A stretch of DNA of 64,000 nucleotides from contig NC_092652.1 of NCBI RefSeq assembly GCF_032118995.1, positions 23,053,044 to 23,117,043 on the forward strand, written 5' to 3'. Source of the DNA: Asterias amurensis. Its lineage: Eukaryota; Echinodermata; Asteroidea; Forcipulatida; Asteriidae. The translations under genes were made by a program, and so were the position numbers. Position 1 is the first letter of the stretch; the number at the start of each line of letters is the position of its first letter. Positions 49,501 to 57,942 of the stretch are shown piece by piece. Below the pieces are notes generated by a model, which was not told where the DNA came from, ran no database searches, and saw only the letters and a list, made by a program, of their open reading frames with translations.

Positions 49501-52500
49501 TAAAAAAAATGGATTTGGTGCTATATATATATTGTGTAATGTATCAATATTATTGTTATTTCATGCTACTTCGCTGCCGATATGTTTTTCAAGAATATTA
49601 GAAATATTATTTGTTAAGACAGCATGGGATGTAGGCTTACATGATTGTTATGATTGTGGTACTATTGTATTAGTGAAATTTTTTGATAATATTTTGAACC
49701 TCAACCACGAAAACCTTCAAATGCATTTTCTATCTGATTGTTTTCCTGTATAGTGAACAGCAAGGCGACTGCTGTAATCCAGATACTTGCGACTTCTGGC
49801 CATTAGGCTTCATATGCAACCAGGAAACCGATTGCAGTCAGAATGCTATGTGCAAATATCCTTTACATTAATACTGATTTGATTTGAATTGGTTTATTAG
49901 CATACATTTCTACATAGGATTTGTGGTAACACCATGTGTGTATCTACTTGCCAGATAGAGTTTGAACTGTCTTTTTTTATTCTACTACTACTGCGCAGTA
50001 GATTTGTCGGAAGTTCGGGAGACTTCTCAGTTCTGAAAAGAACTGTCCTGCTTTTTAATTACTACCCGGGCAGAAGGTGTAGACAAATTGGCTAGGACTT
50101 ATACTTTATTAAAAAAAAAAAAAATCATTAACAAAAAATAAAGAATTCAGGGAACTCTGAGGTTAACCTGAGAGTTTGTTTTGCCCCCTCTCCCATTGGT
50201 TACCAGTTGTGTAATTATTGTCATGACAACTGGGGTGTCGTGGCCAAGCTCAGACGGTAGAGTGCCAGCATGTTAATCTGGAGGTCGTTGGTTCGAATCC
50301 CACTTTAGTCAATACTTTGTTCAACCCCAAAAATTATTATTATTAATATTAACTGATAAAATCATCATTTGCCTTAACCTCATTGCACTGGGAATAGTTT
50401 TGTCTGCATCGCCCAGGCACCCAAAGCTGACAATACACCCTGTGATGGAGATAGGAAAGTCTGCAGCAATGGGGTAAGTTGATCATGTACTTAGCTAGGC
50501 CTGGAAATTGGCGTAAATTGGTGTTAATTAGCTTGCGCGCCAAACACGCGAAGCCAGCCAGTCTTAAACAACACCAGCCATGTCTTTATCAGCCGTTTAA
50601 ACACACCATGCGACATGCTCTTCACCAATAGCAATAGTAATGTGAATACATTCTTAAAGGTACTGGACCCTATTTGTAATTACTCAAAACAAAAACTTGT
50701 TTGGTAAAAACTTGTTTGGTAACAAGCAATGGGGAGCTGTTGATAGTATCAAACATTGTGAGAAACGGCTCCCTCTGAAGTAAGATAGTTTTTTAGAAAG
50801 AAGTAATTTCTCTTGCAATACTAAAATCTTTCTGCTAAAGTCTTTTATTATGCATCTGAGAGCGCACAAATTTGTGCAACAAGGGTGTTTTTTTATTTTG
50901 TGCTTCTCTTGCAACTTTGATGGCCAATTGAGCCAAAATTTTCACAGATTTGTTATTTAAAGACACTGGACACCTTTGGTAATTGTCAAATACCAGTCTT
51001 TTCACTTGGTGTATCTCAACATATGCACAAAATAACAAACCTGCAAAATTTTGAACTCAGTTGGTCGACGAGATAATAATGAAAGAAAAAACACTATTGT
51101 CACACAAAGTTGTGTGCTTTCAGATGCTTCATTTCGAGACCTCAAAATCTATTCAAATTCAAACATTTTAGTGGAAAATCACTTCTTTCTGAGAGCGCAC
51201 AAATTTGTGCAACAAGGGTGTTTTTTTATTTTGTGCTTCTCTTGCAACTTTGATGGCCAATTGAGCCAAAATTTTCACAGATTTGTTATTTAAAGACACT
51301 GGACACCTTTGGTAATTGTCAAATACCAGTCTTTTCACTTGGTGTATCTCAACATATGCACAAAATAACAAACCTGCAAAATTTTGAACTCAGTTGGTCG
51401 ACGAGATAATAATGAAAGAAAAAACACTATTGTCACACAAAGTTGTGTGCTTTCAGATGCTTCATTTCGAGACCTCAAAATCTATTCAAATTCAAACATT
51501 TTAGTGGAAAATCACTTCTTTCTTAGAACATAAGTTACTTCAGAGGGAGCCGTTTCTCACAATGTTTTATACTATCAACAGCTCTCCATTGCTCTTTACC
51601 AAGTAAGTTTTTATGCTAACAATTATCTTGAGTAATTACCAAAGTGTCCACTGCCTATAAAGAGTAAGGCAGTAGCGGCAGCTACAATAAAAGTGTGATT
51701 TGCTTTGTAATGGCCGTTCAATGTCTTATCTACAGGCGTGTACCAAATCAATCTGTGAGGTCAACACCCTTGAAGAATGCCACTGTACACAGACAACTGA
51801 ATTGTGTGAAATTTGCTGCCAAAACAGAGGTAAGATTCAGGTTTTGATCTGATGCAGACTATTAAAACGATGTCAAATTCTTTCTTATTTTTTAAAACTT
51901 TTTTTCTACTGTCATAATAGTCTTTTGGATGCACATTTTTGCGGCTTGTCGTAAAACACAAAAAAAATACAACAAATATTGCCCAGAATGTGGTTATGGA
52001 AAAAGATAAAAATAAACAAATGTAATATTGAATGATTTTATTTTAAATAATGTTTTTCAACTTATGTCCAATTTTATAATATGTCTTTGTATGTTTTTAT
52101 GGTATCTAGGGCCTATGGTTTTCAGTGTATAATTCGGCTTTCAGTGATTGTTTTTTACTTCTTCATAGTGTCTCTTTTCCCCTCATTGTGAATGGGTCAC
52201 CATGATCAATTTCCATGTACTAACATTTGTTGTGTTGTATTGATGTACGCACATTTGGCACTGTGTGAGTGGATATTGCACCTGATAAGTTTTGCTGTTA
52301 TCATTATTATAATACAACTAATTCATTGGTCGTTTACTAATTTTGTTTTAATGTTTATTTTCCTGTAGTTTATTTGATGCAATCGTTTTGAGATTTTATG
52401 TAAAACTCCTTATCAAGAATCAGTTATTACTATTAGTATTATTATTAATATTAGTAGTAGTAGTATATGATGTGTATGCATTTTTTATGTGGCAGTATTC

Positions 52501-53575
52501 TAATAAACTCTCTCCTAATCTAATCTATTCTAATCTAATCTTCTGTAGGCCAGCCAGAGTCTTGCGTTTCAGCCTCCCAGATCAACATCCGAAGCAGATC
52601 CGGTGAAACTCTGTTCAGGGATGTCGGATCAACGTGTGACAACTTCATGGGTTACTGCGACGCTTTCAACACCTGCCGCCTGGCCGATGAGGACGGCCCA
52701 ATTGCTAGCATCATTAGGAAGATCTTCTTCGGCACCGAAGCTCAGTTGACTGACGTCATTTGGACTTGGATTACGGTAAGATTAAAGGTTGGGCTGAAGG
52801 GTGCGTTTTAGACATTAAATAGAAATGAATGTTTTCCATTGCACTCAAAAAGGTTTTAAGGAAAGGCATACATTTAATAATCACTCTAAAAATGAATCGC
52901 AATAAAAACTTACTTGGTTAGAAGTTTGCAGTTTTCAATAGAATTAAGCATTTTGAGAATCCTGTCACTTCAAAGTAATGTGGTTATGGAAAAAGATGTC
53001 AGTTCTTTCCCCCAAAATTTGAATATGAGAAAAATTACTGTTAAATGTTACCTGTTTCTCAGATTGTGTATTCCAATTTCGAATTATTTTTCCCGGGTAG
53101 ACATTACCACTCTAAATTTCTTAGTGATATCTCAACAATGCAGTTACCTTTTTAAATGAAATAAATTTTCACAGGTTAATTAAATTCTTTATAGCTGTAA
53201 TTATATTAGACTAAAACAATCAAACGTGTCAAGAACCAAAGGGAAACTTTGCCTTTCAATGGACACACTTGCTTAAAGTGGCTCAACTCTAACGCCAAGT
53301 TGAACTTCTCTTGATTATAGAATAACTGGTGGGTGATTGTCATCATTGTCGTTGCCATCATCATCCTGATGGTCCTCATCATCTTCTTCTGCGAGCGCGT
53401 CATCCCCACCACCAACCCCTGGCACAAGGAGAAGGCGGAGCTGTCACGAAGCGCCAGCGCCAACGTCAAGCTGCAGAAGAAACGCAACCGCGGCAGCGCG
53501 TACTACGGCCCCGCAGACGCGCCAAATTTTCAGCAGCACCCGGATAACGCTGAGAGTAGAGCCACAAGATTCTAA
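31563..53575 (+). CDS. ADAM10: ADAM10 (Kuzbanian) membrane metalloprotease, 15 coding exons
   Basis: Exons: 31563-31665, 34450-34585, 36563-36684, 42290-42570, 44050-44147, 44735-44861, 46138-46321, 46700-46857, 47749-47932, 48243-48405, 49754-49855, 50389-50473, 51736-51829, 52549-52775, 53321-53575. They total 2319 nt, 772 residues (human ADAM10 has 748). Order: signal peptide (about 1-32), prodomain with cysteine-switch Cys183, furin site RHKR (223-226), reprolysin domain with [12 protein letters not shown] (zinc ligands His394, His398, His404), Met-turn NYLMF, disintegrin domain opening with [17 protein letters not shown], cysteine-rich domain with NPDTCDF and [12 protein letters not shown], transmembrane helix about 691-712, and a 60-residue basic tail. 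Residue-by-residue resemblance to remembered human ADAM10 is strong through prodomain, protease and cysteine-rich regions (for example [11 protein letters not shown]). Known role: shedding of Notch, cadherins and other membrane proteins. All introns are GT-AG except the AT-AC intron after exon 11. The prodomain end (about 187-214) carries an unusually Lys/Glu-rich helix. No TATA box is seen upstream. Confidence 0.95.
32030..32115 (+). repeat. Interstitial telomere-like (CCCTAA) array between inverted repeats
   Basis: About seven irregular CCCTAA/CCTAA units fill 32055-32099. The array is framed by ATACAGGGCCACACTC on the left and GAGTGGCCCTGTAT on the right. It lies in ADAM10 intron 1. Confidence 0.7.
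32251..32327. repeat. Imperfect foldback hairpin
   Basis: AGTTGCGATA ... AACCCTCCTCCCGAT pairs with GTCGGGCGAGGAGGGTT ... TATCGCAACT around a short GGTTTGCC centre. It is about 77 bp, in ADAM10 intron 1. Confidence 0.65.
32476..32750. mobile_element. Non-autonomous TIR element (CAGGGGTCGAAATT ends) with TTCAA duplication
   Basis: Left CAGGGGTCGAAATTAAG, right CAATTTCGACCCCTG. TTCAA directly abuts both ends (32471-32475 and 32751-32755). Inner AGCCCGTCGGGCT and CTAGTGG words alternate. A related, interrupted element is at 42826-43260. The superfamily is uncertain (the ends look hAT-like but the duplication is 5 bp). Confidence 0.75.
32751..34018. other. ADAM10 intron 1, right part
   Basis: AT-rich. 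At 33650-33990 there is an array of degenerate phrases around the words TTTGTGCC and ACACTTTG (at least ten, in one orientation). No exon seen. Confidence 0.45.
34019..34406 (-). mobile_element. MITE family C copy directly upstream of ADAM10 exon 2
   Basis: TTAAAGCCATTGGACACTTT ... GCGATTGCTTTAA, flanked by TTAA. It ends 43 bp before the exon 2 acceptor (exon starts at 34450). Confidence 0.85.
35800..35915 (-). repeat. tRNA-derived SINE head, minus strand
   Basis: On the minus strand GCTCAGTTGGTAGAGCGCTG (A-box side) is followed by GGTTCAAGTCCCGCTCC (B-box). The T-stem does not pair cleanly, so this is a SINE and not a working tRNA gene. Confidence 0.65.
36068..36130. repeat. Inverted repeat hairpin
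   Basis: AGTATTTTTCTA ... TATCGTGTCATAGATA is followed by its complement TATCTATGACACGATATAGAA. The left arm has a 6-bp insertion. Confidence 0.7.
36361..36411. repeat. Short palindrome in ADAM10 intron 2
   Basis: GGGAAACTGACTGGG, a 2-bp centre, then CCCAGTCAGTTTCCC. The outer arms ACCGCAA / TTGTGGTT are imperfect. Confidence 0.75.
36697..37078 (-). mobile_element. MITE family B copy just after ADAM10 exon 3
   Basis: TTAAAGACACTAGACACTAT ... GTGTACACTTCCCTTTAA. It starts 12 bp downstream of the exon 3 end. It carries TAGGCCTA (36720-36727) where other copies read GGTAATTGTC. Confidence 0.85.
37079..38556. other. ADAM10 intron 3, left part
   Basis: AT-rich DNA with TAGGCCTA at 37364-37371. 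Overlapping antiparallel frames of 112 and 123 codons at 37797-38172 have no recognisable content. Nothing else seen. Confidence 0.35.
38557..38927 (+). mobile_element. MITE family C copy, abutted by the giant palindrome
   Basis: TTAAAGCAATCGCAC ... AGTGTATAATGGCTTTAA. Its right TTAA (38924-38927) is also the left flank of the palindrome at 38928. Confidence 0.83.
38928..41863. mobile_element. Giant non-coding foldback element (2.94-kb palindrome) flanked by TTAA
   Basis: The left end GAGTCCCTGCCTGTAAGAAT is mirrored by the right end TCTTACAGGCAGGGACTC. Each flank is TTAA (38924-38927, 41864-41867). The arms run about 1.2-1.4 kb each with few mismatches; for example, 39548-39760 and 41041-41253 translate to nearly the same peptide on opposite strands. 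Within each arm GGGATC ... TTGGCGC motifs alternate in orientation every 80-130 bp (near 39233, 39325, 39400, 39480, 39563, 39695, 39765, 39865, 39941). The central 400 bp consists of further inverted copies of a GAGCCAACTTC ... AAGGGCTCT unit. No transposase-like frame exists. It lies in ADAM10 intron 3. Confidence 0.88.
42600..42815. repeat. Rearranged SINE: body segments in opposite orientations
   Basis: The minus-strand part at 42620-42680 (ACGATGTGTGTCAGCACTG, AGTACTTACC) is followed by the plus-strand part at 42730-42810 (ACTCGGGGAAAGTGCT, TTGGTGTAATGGTAAACC) of the same family. Confidence 0.55.
42826..43260. mobile_element. Interrupted CTAGCCCGTCGGGCTAG element
   Basis: Left part GCCTTGCACTAAC ... 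CTAGCCCGTCGGGCTAG, right part AGTGTCTAAATCAAGCCCTG. It is related to 32476-32750 and split by the element at 42940-43237; GTGTCTAA occurs on both sides of the insert. Confidence 0.6.
42940..43237. mobile_element. Nested TIR element rich in CGCGATAT words
   Basis: Left AAGCTTGGGTGATATCACGA, right TCGATATCGCCCAAGCTT. The left part holds many ATCGCGATAT-like palindromic words (42960-43040). GTGTCTAA lies just outside the left end and a few bases beyond the right end, suggesting an 8-bp duplication. Confidence 0.6.
43335..43690 (+). repeat. tRNA-derived SINE split by a small TIR element
   Basis: tRNA-like head 43337-43410 (TGATAAGACACTGCTCTAGA, GTGGGTTCAAATCCCACCC) and body to about 43480. The tail resumes at about 43675 (GGTATAACCAAATAATATT). 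Between them sits the element at 43486-43672. Confidence 0.7.
43486..43672. mobile_element. Small TIR element with GAAATAGAACCCGG ends
   Basis: Perfect 14-bp terminal inverted repeats, GAAATAGAACCCGG and CCGGGTTCTATTTC, inserted in a SINE tail. Non-coding. Confidence 0.65.
44896..45147. mobile_element. PIF/Harbinger-like MITE in ADAM10 intron 6
   Basis: Ends GGGTGCATTTGACTAG and CTAATCAAACGCACCC, flanked by TTA on both sides (44893-44895, 45148-45150). GGG(C/T)... ends with a TTA duplication are the PIF/Harbinger signature. It starts 34 bp after exon 6. Confidence 0.75.
45225..45288 (+). mobile_element. MITE family B fragment
   Basis: TTAAAGGCAGTCGACAGTAT, TTACTCAAACTAATTGTGAG and CATAGAAACTTACTT match the left end of family B. 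The rest is missing. Confidence 0.65.
45648..46038. mobile_element. MITE family A, second copy, ADAM10 intron 6
   Basis: TTAAAGGAACACGTTGCC ... GGCAACGTGTTCCTTTAA, 391 bp and nearly fully self-complementary like 6753-7129. Each end includes TTAA. Confidence 0.88.
46352..46510. mobile_element. Palindromic MITE (ATGGATTGCAT ends) after exon 7
   Basis: GATGGATTGCATAGCGTCAG and CGACCGCCATATTTGATGA are mirrored by CATCAAAGATGGCGGTCGAT and GTGCAATCCATC. It starts 30 bp from the exon 7 donor. The superfamily is not assigned. Confidence 0.68.
46995..47110 (+). repeat. Dispersed repeat family E
   Basis: GGCCCAATTTCATAGAGGTG, CATAAGCACAATAAAAT, CCAGAATAAGGTAACCAG and GGCTGGTATCCTGCTCATT. A complementary-looking, decayed part may continue to about 47170. 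Confidence 0.6.
47111..47748. other. Right part of ADAM10 intron 8
   Basis: Contains a direct repeat of TATTTTATTCCAGAGGCCAT-type sequence (copies starting near 47560 and 47595). No exon seen. Confidence 0.4.
48448..48589. mobile_element. Short Harbinger-like MITE in ADAM10 intron 10
   Basis: AGCCCTGTTCATACTTC ... GAAGTATGAACCAGGCT inverted ends with TTA on both sides. 142 bp, non-coding. Confidence 0.65.
48590..48775 (-). repeat. tRNA-derived SINE, minus strand
   Basis: Reverse-oriented family body (ACACTGGTGTGTATTAAGC, CTGTATACTCAGTG), then a B-box complement (GGATTCAAACCTATGACC) and an A-box side (ATCTTACCACTAGACC). It directly follows the MITE at 48448-48589. Confidence 0.7.
48776..49753. 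other. Remainder of ADAM10 intron 10
   Basis: AT-rich. It includes the dispersed motif CCTTTGAGAAAGACTCTTC and GTTGAAACGTCAGACC (49295-49335) and TAGGCCTA at 49446-49453 inside the 18-bp palindrome ACATGTAGGCCTACATGT. Confidence 0.4.
49856..50388 (+). other. ADAM10: U12-type AT-AC intron in ADAM10 (intron 11)
   Basis: The intron begins ATATCCTTT (49856-49864), the U12 AT-AC donor consensus. It ends in AC (50387-50388), with the branch-site-like GCCTTAAC at 50371-50378; the branch adenosine is about 11 nt from the acceptor. No GT-AG alternative restores the protein. Joining at these sites gives MCNGNSFVC, matching GICNGFTALC of human ADAM10 in frame. The intron is 533 bp and contains a tRNA-derived SINE (50228-50345). 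Confidence 0.9.
50228..50345 (+). repeat. tRNA-derived SINE inside the U12 intron
   Basis: GGCCAAGCTCAGACGGTAGA (A-box) and GTTGGTTCGAATCCCAC (B-box). The head is unlike that of the 18440 family, so it is a second SINE type. Confidence 0.65.
50654..51659. mobile_element. Compound family B MITE cluster in ADAM10 intron 12
   Basis: A plus-oriented family B copy starts at 50654 (TTAAAGGTACTGGACCCTAT). It runs at about 50955 into a minus-oriented copy that ends near 51659 (AGTGTCCACTGCCTATAA). A 333-bp block spanning the junction is tandemly duplicated. Confidence 0.82.
50855..51520 (+). repeat. Perfect tandem duplication of 333 bp
   Basis: Units 50855-51187 and 51188-51520 look identical by eye, with the same 67-codon frame fragment read 333 bp apart. 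The unit joins the two MITE halves. Confidence 0.85.
51830..52548. other. ADAM10 intron 13
   Basis: AT-rich. It ends in AATAAACTCTCTCC followed by an irregular (TCTAATC/TCTAA) pentamer-like array (52515-52542) just before the acceptor at 52547-52548. The array may be the tail of a non-LTR element. Confidence 0.4.
52850..53180 (+). repeat. Diverged dispersed repeat, second copy
   Basis: Shares an ordered set of words with 2876-3100 (CACTTCAAAGTAATGTGG, CAGATTGTGTA, GTAGACATTACC). Ends are unclear; it lies in ADAM10 intron 14. Confidence 0.5.
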
Positions 53576-55925
53576 AGATTCCTTTTTTTCCCCATCTAAC
53601 GTTTTAATATTTTTACCAAAATTCTTCCCCCACCCTTACGTCCTTCTAAGTCATTCCGGTTGGTTTTCAAAAAATCTCTAAAGATTTAATGAAACAGTCA
53701 ATCGAGGGCCTCGTCTTACTAGGCAATTTTTACAGGCAACTTGGTGGCATCCAACTGCACTGCGTACAAAATTTATATTTGGGTATCACACAAGACGCAT
53801 TTCTAACCTTACCTTAAAGAAAATTATAATACAAATTGGTATACAAATGTTTTTCTTTTCCTTCTTGAGAAATTGCCTGGAACTGGATGCTGTTACAGGC
53901 CTTGAACTTTGCTCTTGAAGGGGCCCCTTCAATTTTGCTAGTGTAAGGGGCACGTCTATGATGAAACTGTGAATTTATATTGTAACCTTGCAGAGGGTAC
54001 CACTGCAAAAGCACAGGGCACCACGGCAATTTCTTCGGGTGATGTGGGTTATTTTGAGACCTGCTATTATAATATCTCATATGACATGGCACTCATCTGT
54101 TGTATCGTAAGCTTTCTCCATGATGTTCCCCACCCGTAAATTCCTCAGAATTCCAAATTCTCTTCCCCATAGTCATTTCCTTCCACAATATTATTTTAAA
54201 AATTGCTCAATATTACTGAAATCTGTTTGTTCCTTTTACTCAAAGATGCTCTTCTTATACCCCCACTCAGTTTGTAAAGTCTTTTTTCGATTATGAAGTT
54301 GTTTTTGCTTTGTAATCAGGAAATTATTTAGTAGGATTTGAAACTTTGCATGGTGGAAATATGGTACAGTAAAGGTTGGCGATAACACCATGTAATGATA
54401 ATCTCTAAATGAGCTGGGGTGGTTCTGAAAATAAACCATTTGTTTCAACTCGACAATTCACATTTATTTTCTAACTTCTGAGAAATTTCAAGCTCTACTC
54501 AAAAAGAGGCCAGTTATCTTTTACTCTAAATTGAAGTTCACTTCTACACAGTCTTTCACACTATAAGCACATTCCAATTAAAAGACAACTTCTTAAACAT
54601 TTTAAATTGGTAAATCTTTGAACATGAATGTATATAATTGCAAAGTAAAATGATGCTATTTTAATAAATTCTTTATACATATTTTCATATGACCGCGTAA
54701 AATAAGTAGGAGATACAATAGAGGGGGTGGTTGTTGTAGATTTATATTGTATGTTTGTGACAATTTTGTTTAGTGTTTTGCTCCTTTCTGGCTTTGGTCC
54801 CTTGTATACACACACACTGTACTGACATAACATGCCACTTCTGTCTGCCCAAATGGTATGTCTTTTGTTGCAGTCAAATTGCATGGTGGGTTTAAAAACC
54901 CACGCAAGTCTTCTAAAACGTGGACTGCACAGTGTAACATCTAGGAAACTGAATCCCATAAAAACAGAACCAAGATTTATTTGTGGTGGTGATGTCAATC
55001 AGGCTGATCTATAAAAATAAAAATTTACACAAATAACTTGGCTTGTTAGAAAGGTTAGTGGTGTATAAATAATGGTTTTAATTATTTATCAAATTCTAAA
55101 GTATGTACTCTACTCTGATTATTTTATATATTCTGATGATGTAGTTTTTTTTCCTCCAGACAGATGATGGGTGGTGAGATGATTTTAGCTTGATTTGCTG
55201 TTGTAAAATTAGGTAAAACACAACCTCAAAACATTCCCCTTTTTTTCATGAACAAATTCAGTTGGTTGTTTGTTGTGGACGTTGAGAAAATTGCATTCCT
55301 ACATCGAAGTCCGTTAATCATGATCATTCCAGGAATTTGTTTATATTTTTATATCAAGCATGTTGAGGGTAGTGATAACTTTGGACTACACAGCATTTTG
55401 TAATTATCAGAAACCTAATAATTGTATTGAATTGTATACAATTTTATTCAAAAAACAGAATAAACCCCATACCCTGGGGAAGTGTTACAACAATAACGAA
55501 ATTTAAACTTATAATGCAACAAAGAAAAATAGTAACGCTTTTGTGCATGCACTAGTAGAAAAAATGTGAAATATTCTTAGTCCTGGGAGCTATACTACAA
55601 GCAAGCTACATGTAAATTGACTAAATGCAACCTGTCTGAATAACGAAAGTCACAATGAAGGATCTCGTCTCCACAGCTGGTAGTCTGTGGAGCTATATTT
55701 TTTTTAAAGGTTGTTGGCTTTTGTAGCACAATAATAGCGCGTCTCGGGTTTACTTAGCAAAGTCACTTTTCCCTGCTTTTCACATCTGTTGACCCCGGTT
55801 CCAATCCCCCTTCATACTTAGAGCCTTGTATGTGGATTGGGTTTTCAGTCCCTACCTGATTGCAAGGGTTTCCCCATTGGGGTTTTCCCTCCCACATCCA
55901 AACTGAACATTTCTTCTCATTTGTG
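53576..55925 (+). other. ADAM10: ADAM10 3' UTR and flank
   Basis: No coding frame recognised. AATAAA-type poly(A) candidates occur near 54430, 55015 and, after a SINE, at 57261-57266. The true end needs transcript data. Confidence 0.4.
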
Positions 55926-56125
55926 AGGATTCGAACTGCCTCTAGCTACCTGGCAATCTCGGTAGTCTAGTTGGTAAGACACTGCTCTAGAATTGCAAGG
56001 GTCGTGGGTTCGAATCCCACCCGAGTAACATGTCTGTGATATTTTTTCACAGGACTCGGGAAAGTACTGAGTATACAGTGCTAACACACATCGTGTATGG
56101 GGAAAACCAAAATTAATATTCTCAT
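55926..56125 (+). repeat. tRNA-derived SINE, near-identical to 18440-18640
   Basis: CTGCCTCTAGCTACCTGGCA, TAGTCTAGTTGGTAAGACAC and GGGTTCGAATCCCACC, then the family body and ACACACATCGTGTATGG. High identity to the 18440 copy implies recent activity. Confidence 0.85.
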
Positions 56126-57535
56126 TTCTTATTCATCCAGTTATTGGCCGTTTGTGTGTTGTTGGATGTCATACATAAAGTTTGTCTGAGGAAGTTGTAA
56201 TACATGGTTTAGTTCAACTGTATGTTGAATATTGCCTACCACTTTTGGTAGACTGGTAGGCAGTCTAGTACAGAGCTTTGTGACTGCTCGTCCCTGTTCG
56301 GCGATGTTTAGTGATGTAATGGTCCATAGACTTATTTCATGATGGTGCAACTCATTATGAATAGGCAGCCCCAACATTCAAATTAGTACACCTTCGACGG
56401 GATAATCAGAAGTAAAAAACCTATTTTGATGAACACAACGAAAAAAACCCAAAAATGCTATATTATTTTCCGGTGCTGAAAAGTAACTAAAAGCTTTACG
56501 AAAATTTAAGTGATGTCTGCAAAAACTTCAAGATGTATGAATAAAGGTGTTTTTAAAAGTTTTTTTCAAGCTCTTCTCAGGTACGCAACTTCTTGAATAA
56601 TCAGCGATTTCTTCTTCATTCTTTATTTTAAAGCCGCAGGAAAATGGAGAAACACTGTATTCTCTTCTTTTTTTTTGAATTTTAAAGTGGCAAATCTGTA
56701 ATCTCATTAGTATTATTCCAGTTAAGATAAAGATTGTATTGGTTTGATATCACCGTTGCTATAGTAACACCACGGTTGGTTCTTGAAGTATTAGTTAAAA
56801 TTGTGTTTGAAGAAGTTGGATGTTATTTGCCGATATGCAGATGCTGCTAGGTTCTTAAGTACCTGAAGGTGAATACAACGTTAGGGTAGCAATGCAAAGG
56901 GCAGGCGAGGGGGGGGGGGGGGCAATGCACCCACTTAGAAGGGGGAAGGGGGGCACTTGGTGTTGTAGTGTTGGGGAAATGCTCACTTCTGTGTTTGGGC
57001 TACAACTCTAATTGGCAATCCAGCCACATTCTAAAATTGTTTTAATCGTACTGTTTTCAAAGTGTATTCAGGTTAAAATATGTTTCTTATGGCTGTTTCT
57101 TTTTTTTTCCATTCAAAATATTCCCACTGTCTTTCTAATGTGTGTTAACTATCACTAAACTATGTATTTGTACTATTACTAAATTAGCCGAGATGTATTT
57201 TATAAGCATACAGGGTTTCTATTTGTATATTTGGCGAAGTTTTTAATATTTTCATTACGTAATAAAGGCATCGGCAGAAGACGAGTTCATATTGCATTTA
57301 CAGTGTCGTCGACTTTGAGTCCGTTTTATGTTGAGTTTATAAAACAATAAGAAAAACAATAGCAGTAAACTTGCAGGTACATGTACAACCACTTGATTGT
57401 GATTTAGTTCCCATTTTGTACTCCAACAGGGGGTTCTGTCAACAGATTTTACTTTGTACAGTCTTGTGTAATCATTATATCATTTCCAGTATTTGTAATG
57501 GCTGTTTTAGTTAGTTGAGCTTTAAAAGATGATAC
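56126..57535. other. Intergenic DNA between ADAM10 and TRIM genes
   Basis: A G run at about 56909-56922 and AATAAA at 57261-57266. No gene recognised. Confidence 0.35.
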
Positions 57536-57920
57536 TTAAAGGCAGTGGACACTATTGGTAATTACTCAAAGAAATTATTAGCATAAAAACTTACTTGGTA
57601 AACAAGCAATGTGGAGCTGTTGATGGTATAGAACATTGTGAGAAACGGCTCCCTCTGAAGTAACGTAGTTTTCGAGAAGGAAGTATAATATTCCACTAAT
57701 TTGATTTGGAGACCTCAGATTTAGAATTTGAGGTCCCGAAATCAAGCGTCTGAAAGCACACAACCTCGAGTGATAAGAGTGTTTTTCTGCCATTATCTCG
57801 TAACTTCGACGACCAATTGAGCTCAAATTTTCACAGGTTTGTTATTTTATACATATGTTGAGATACACCAAGTGAGAAGATAAGTCTTTGACAATTACCA
57901 ATAGTGTACATTGTGTTTAA
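57536..57920 (+). mobile_element. MITE family B copy at the 3' end of the TRIM gene
   Basis: TTAAAGGCAGTGGACACTAT ... AGTGTACATTGTGTTTAA. It lies 22 bp beyond the TRIM stop codon, so the TRIM 3' UTR probably runs into it in antisense. Confidence 0.85.
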
Positions 57921-57942
57921 CATGGACTTTAAGCTAATTCTG

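Noticed and set aside
54561-54998. 145-codon minus-strand frame in the ADAM10 3' flank
   Set aside because: No domain or splice context; it lies where the ADAM10 3' UTR is expected.
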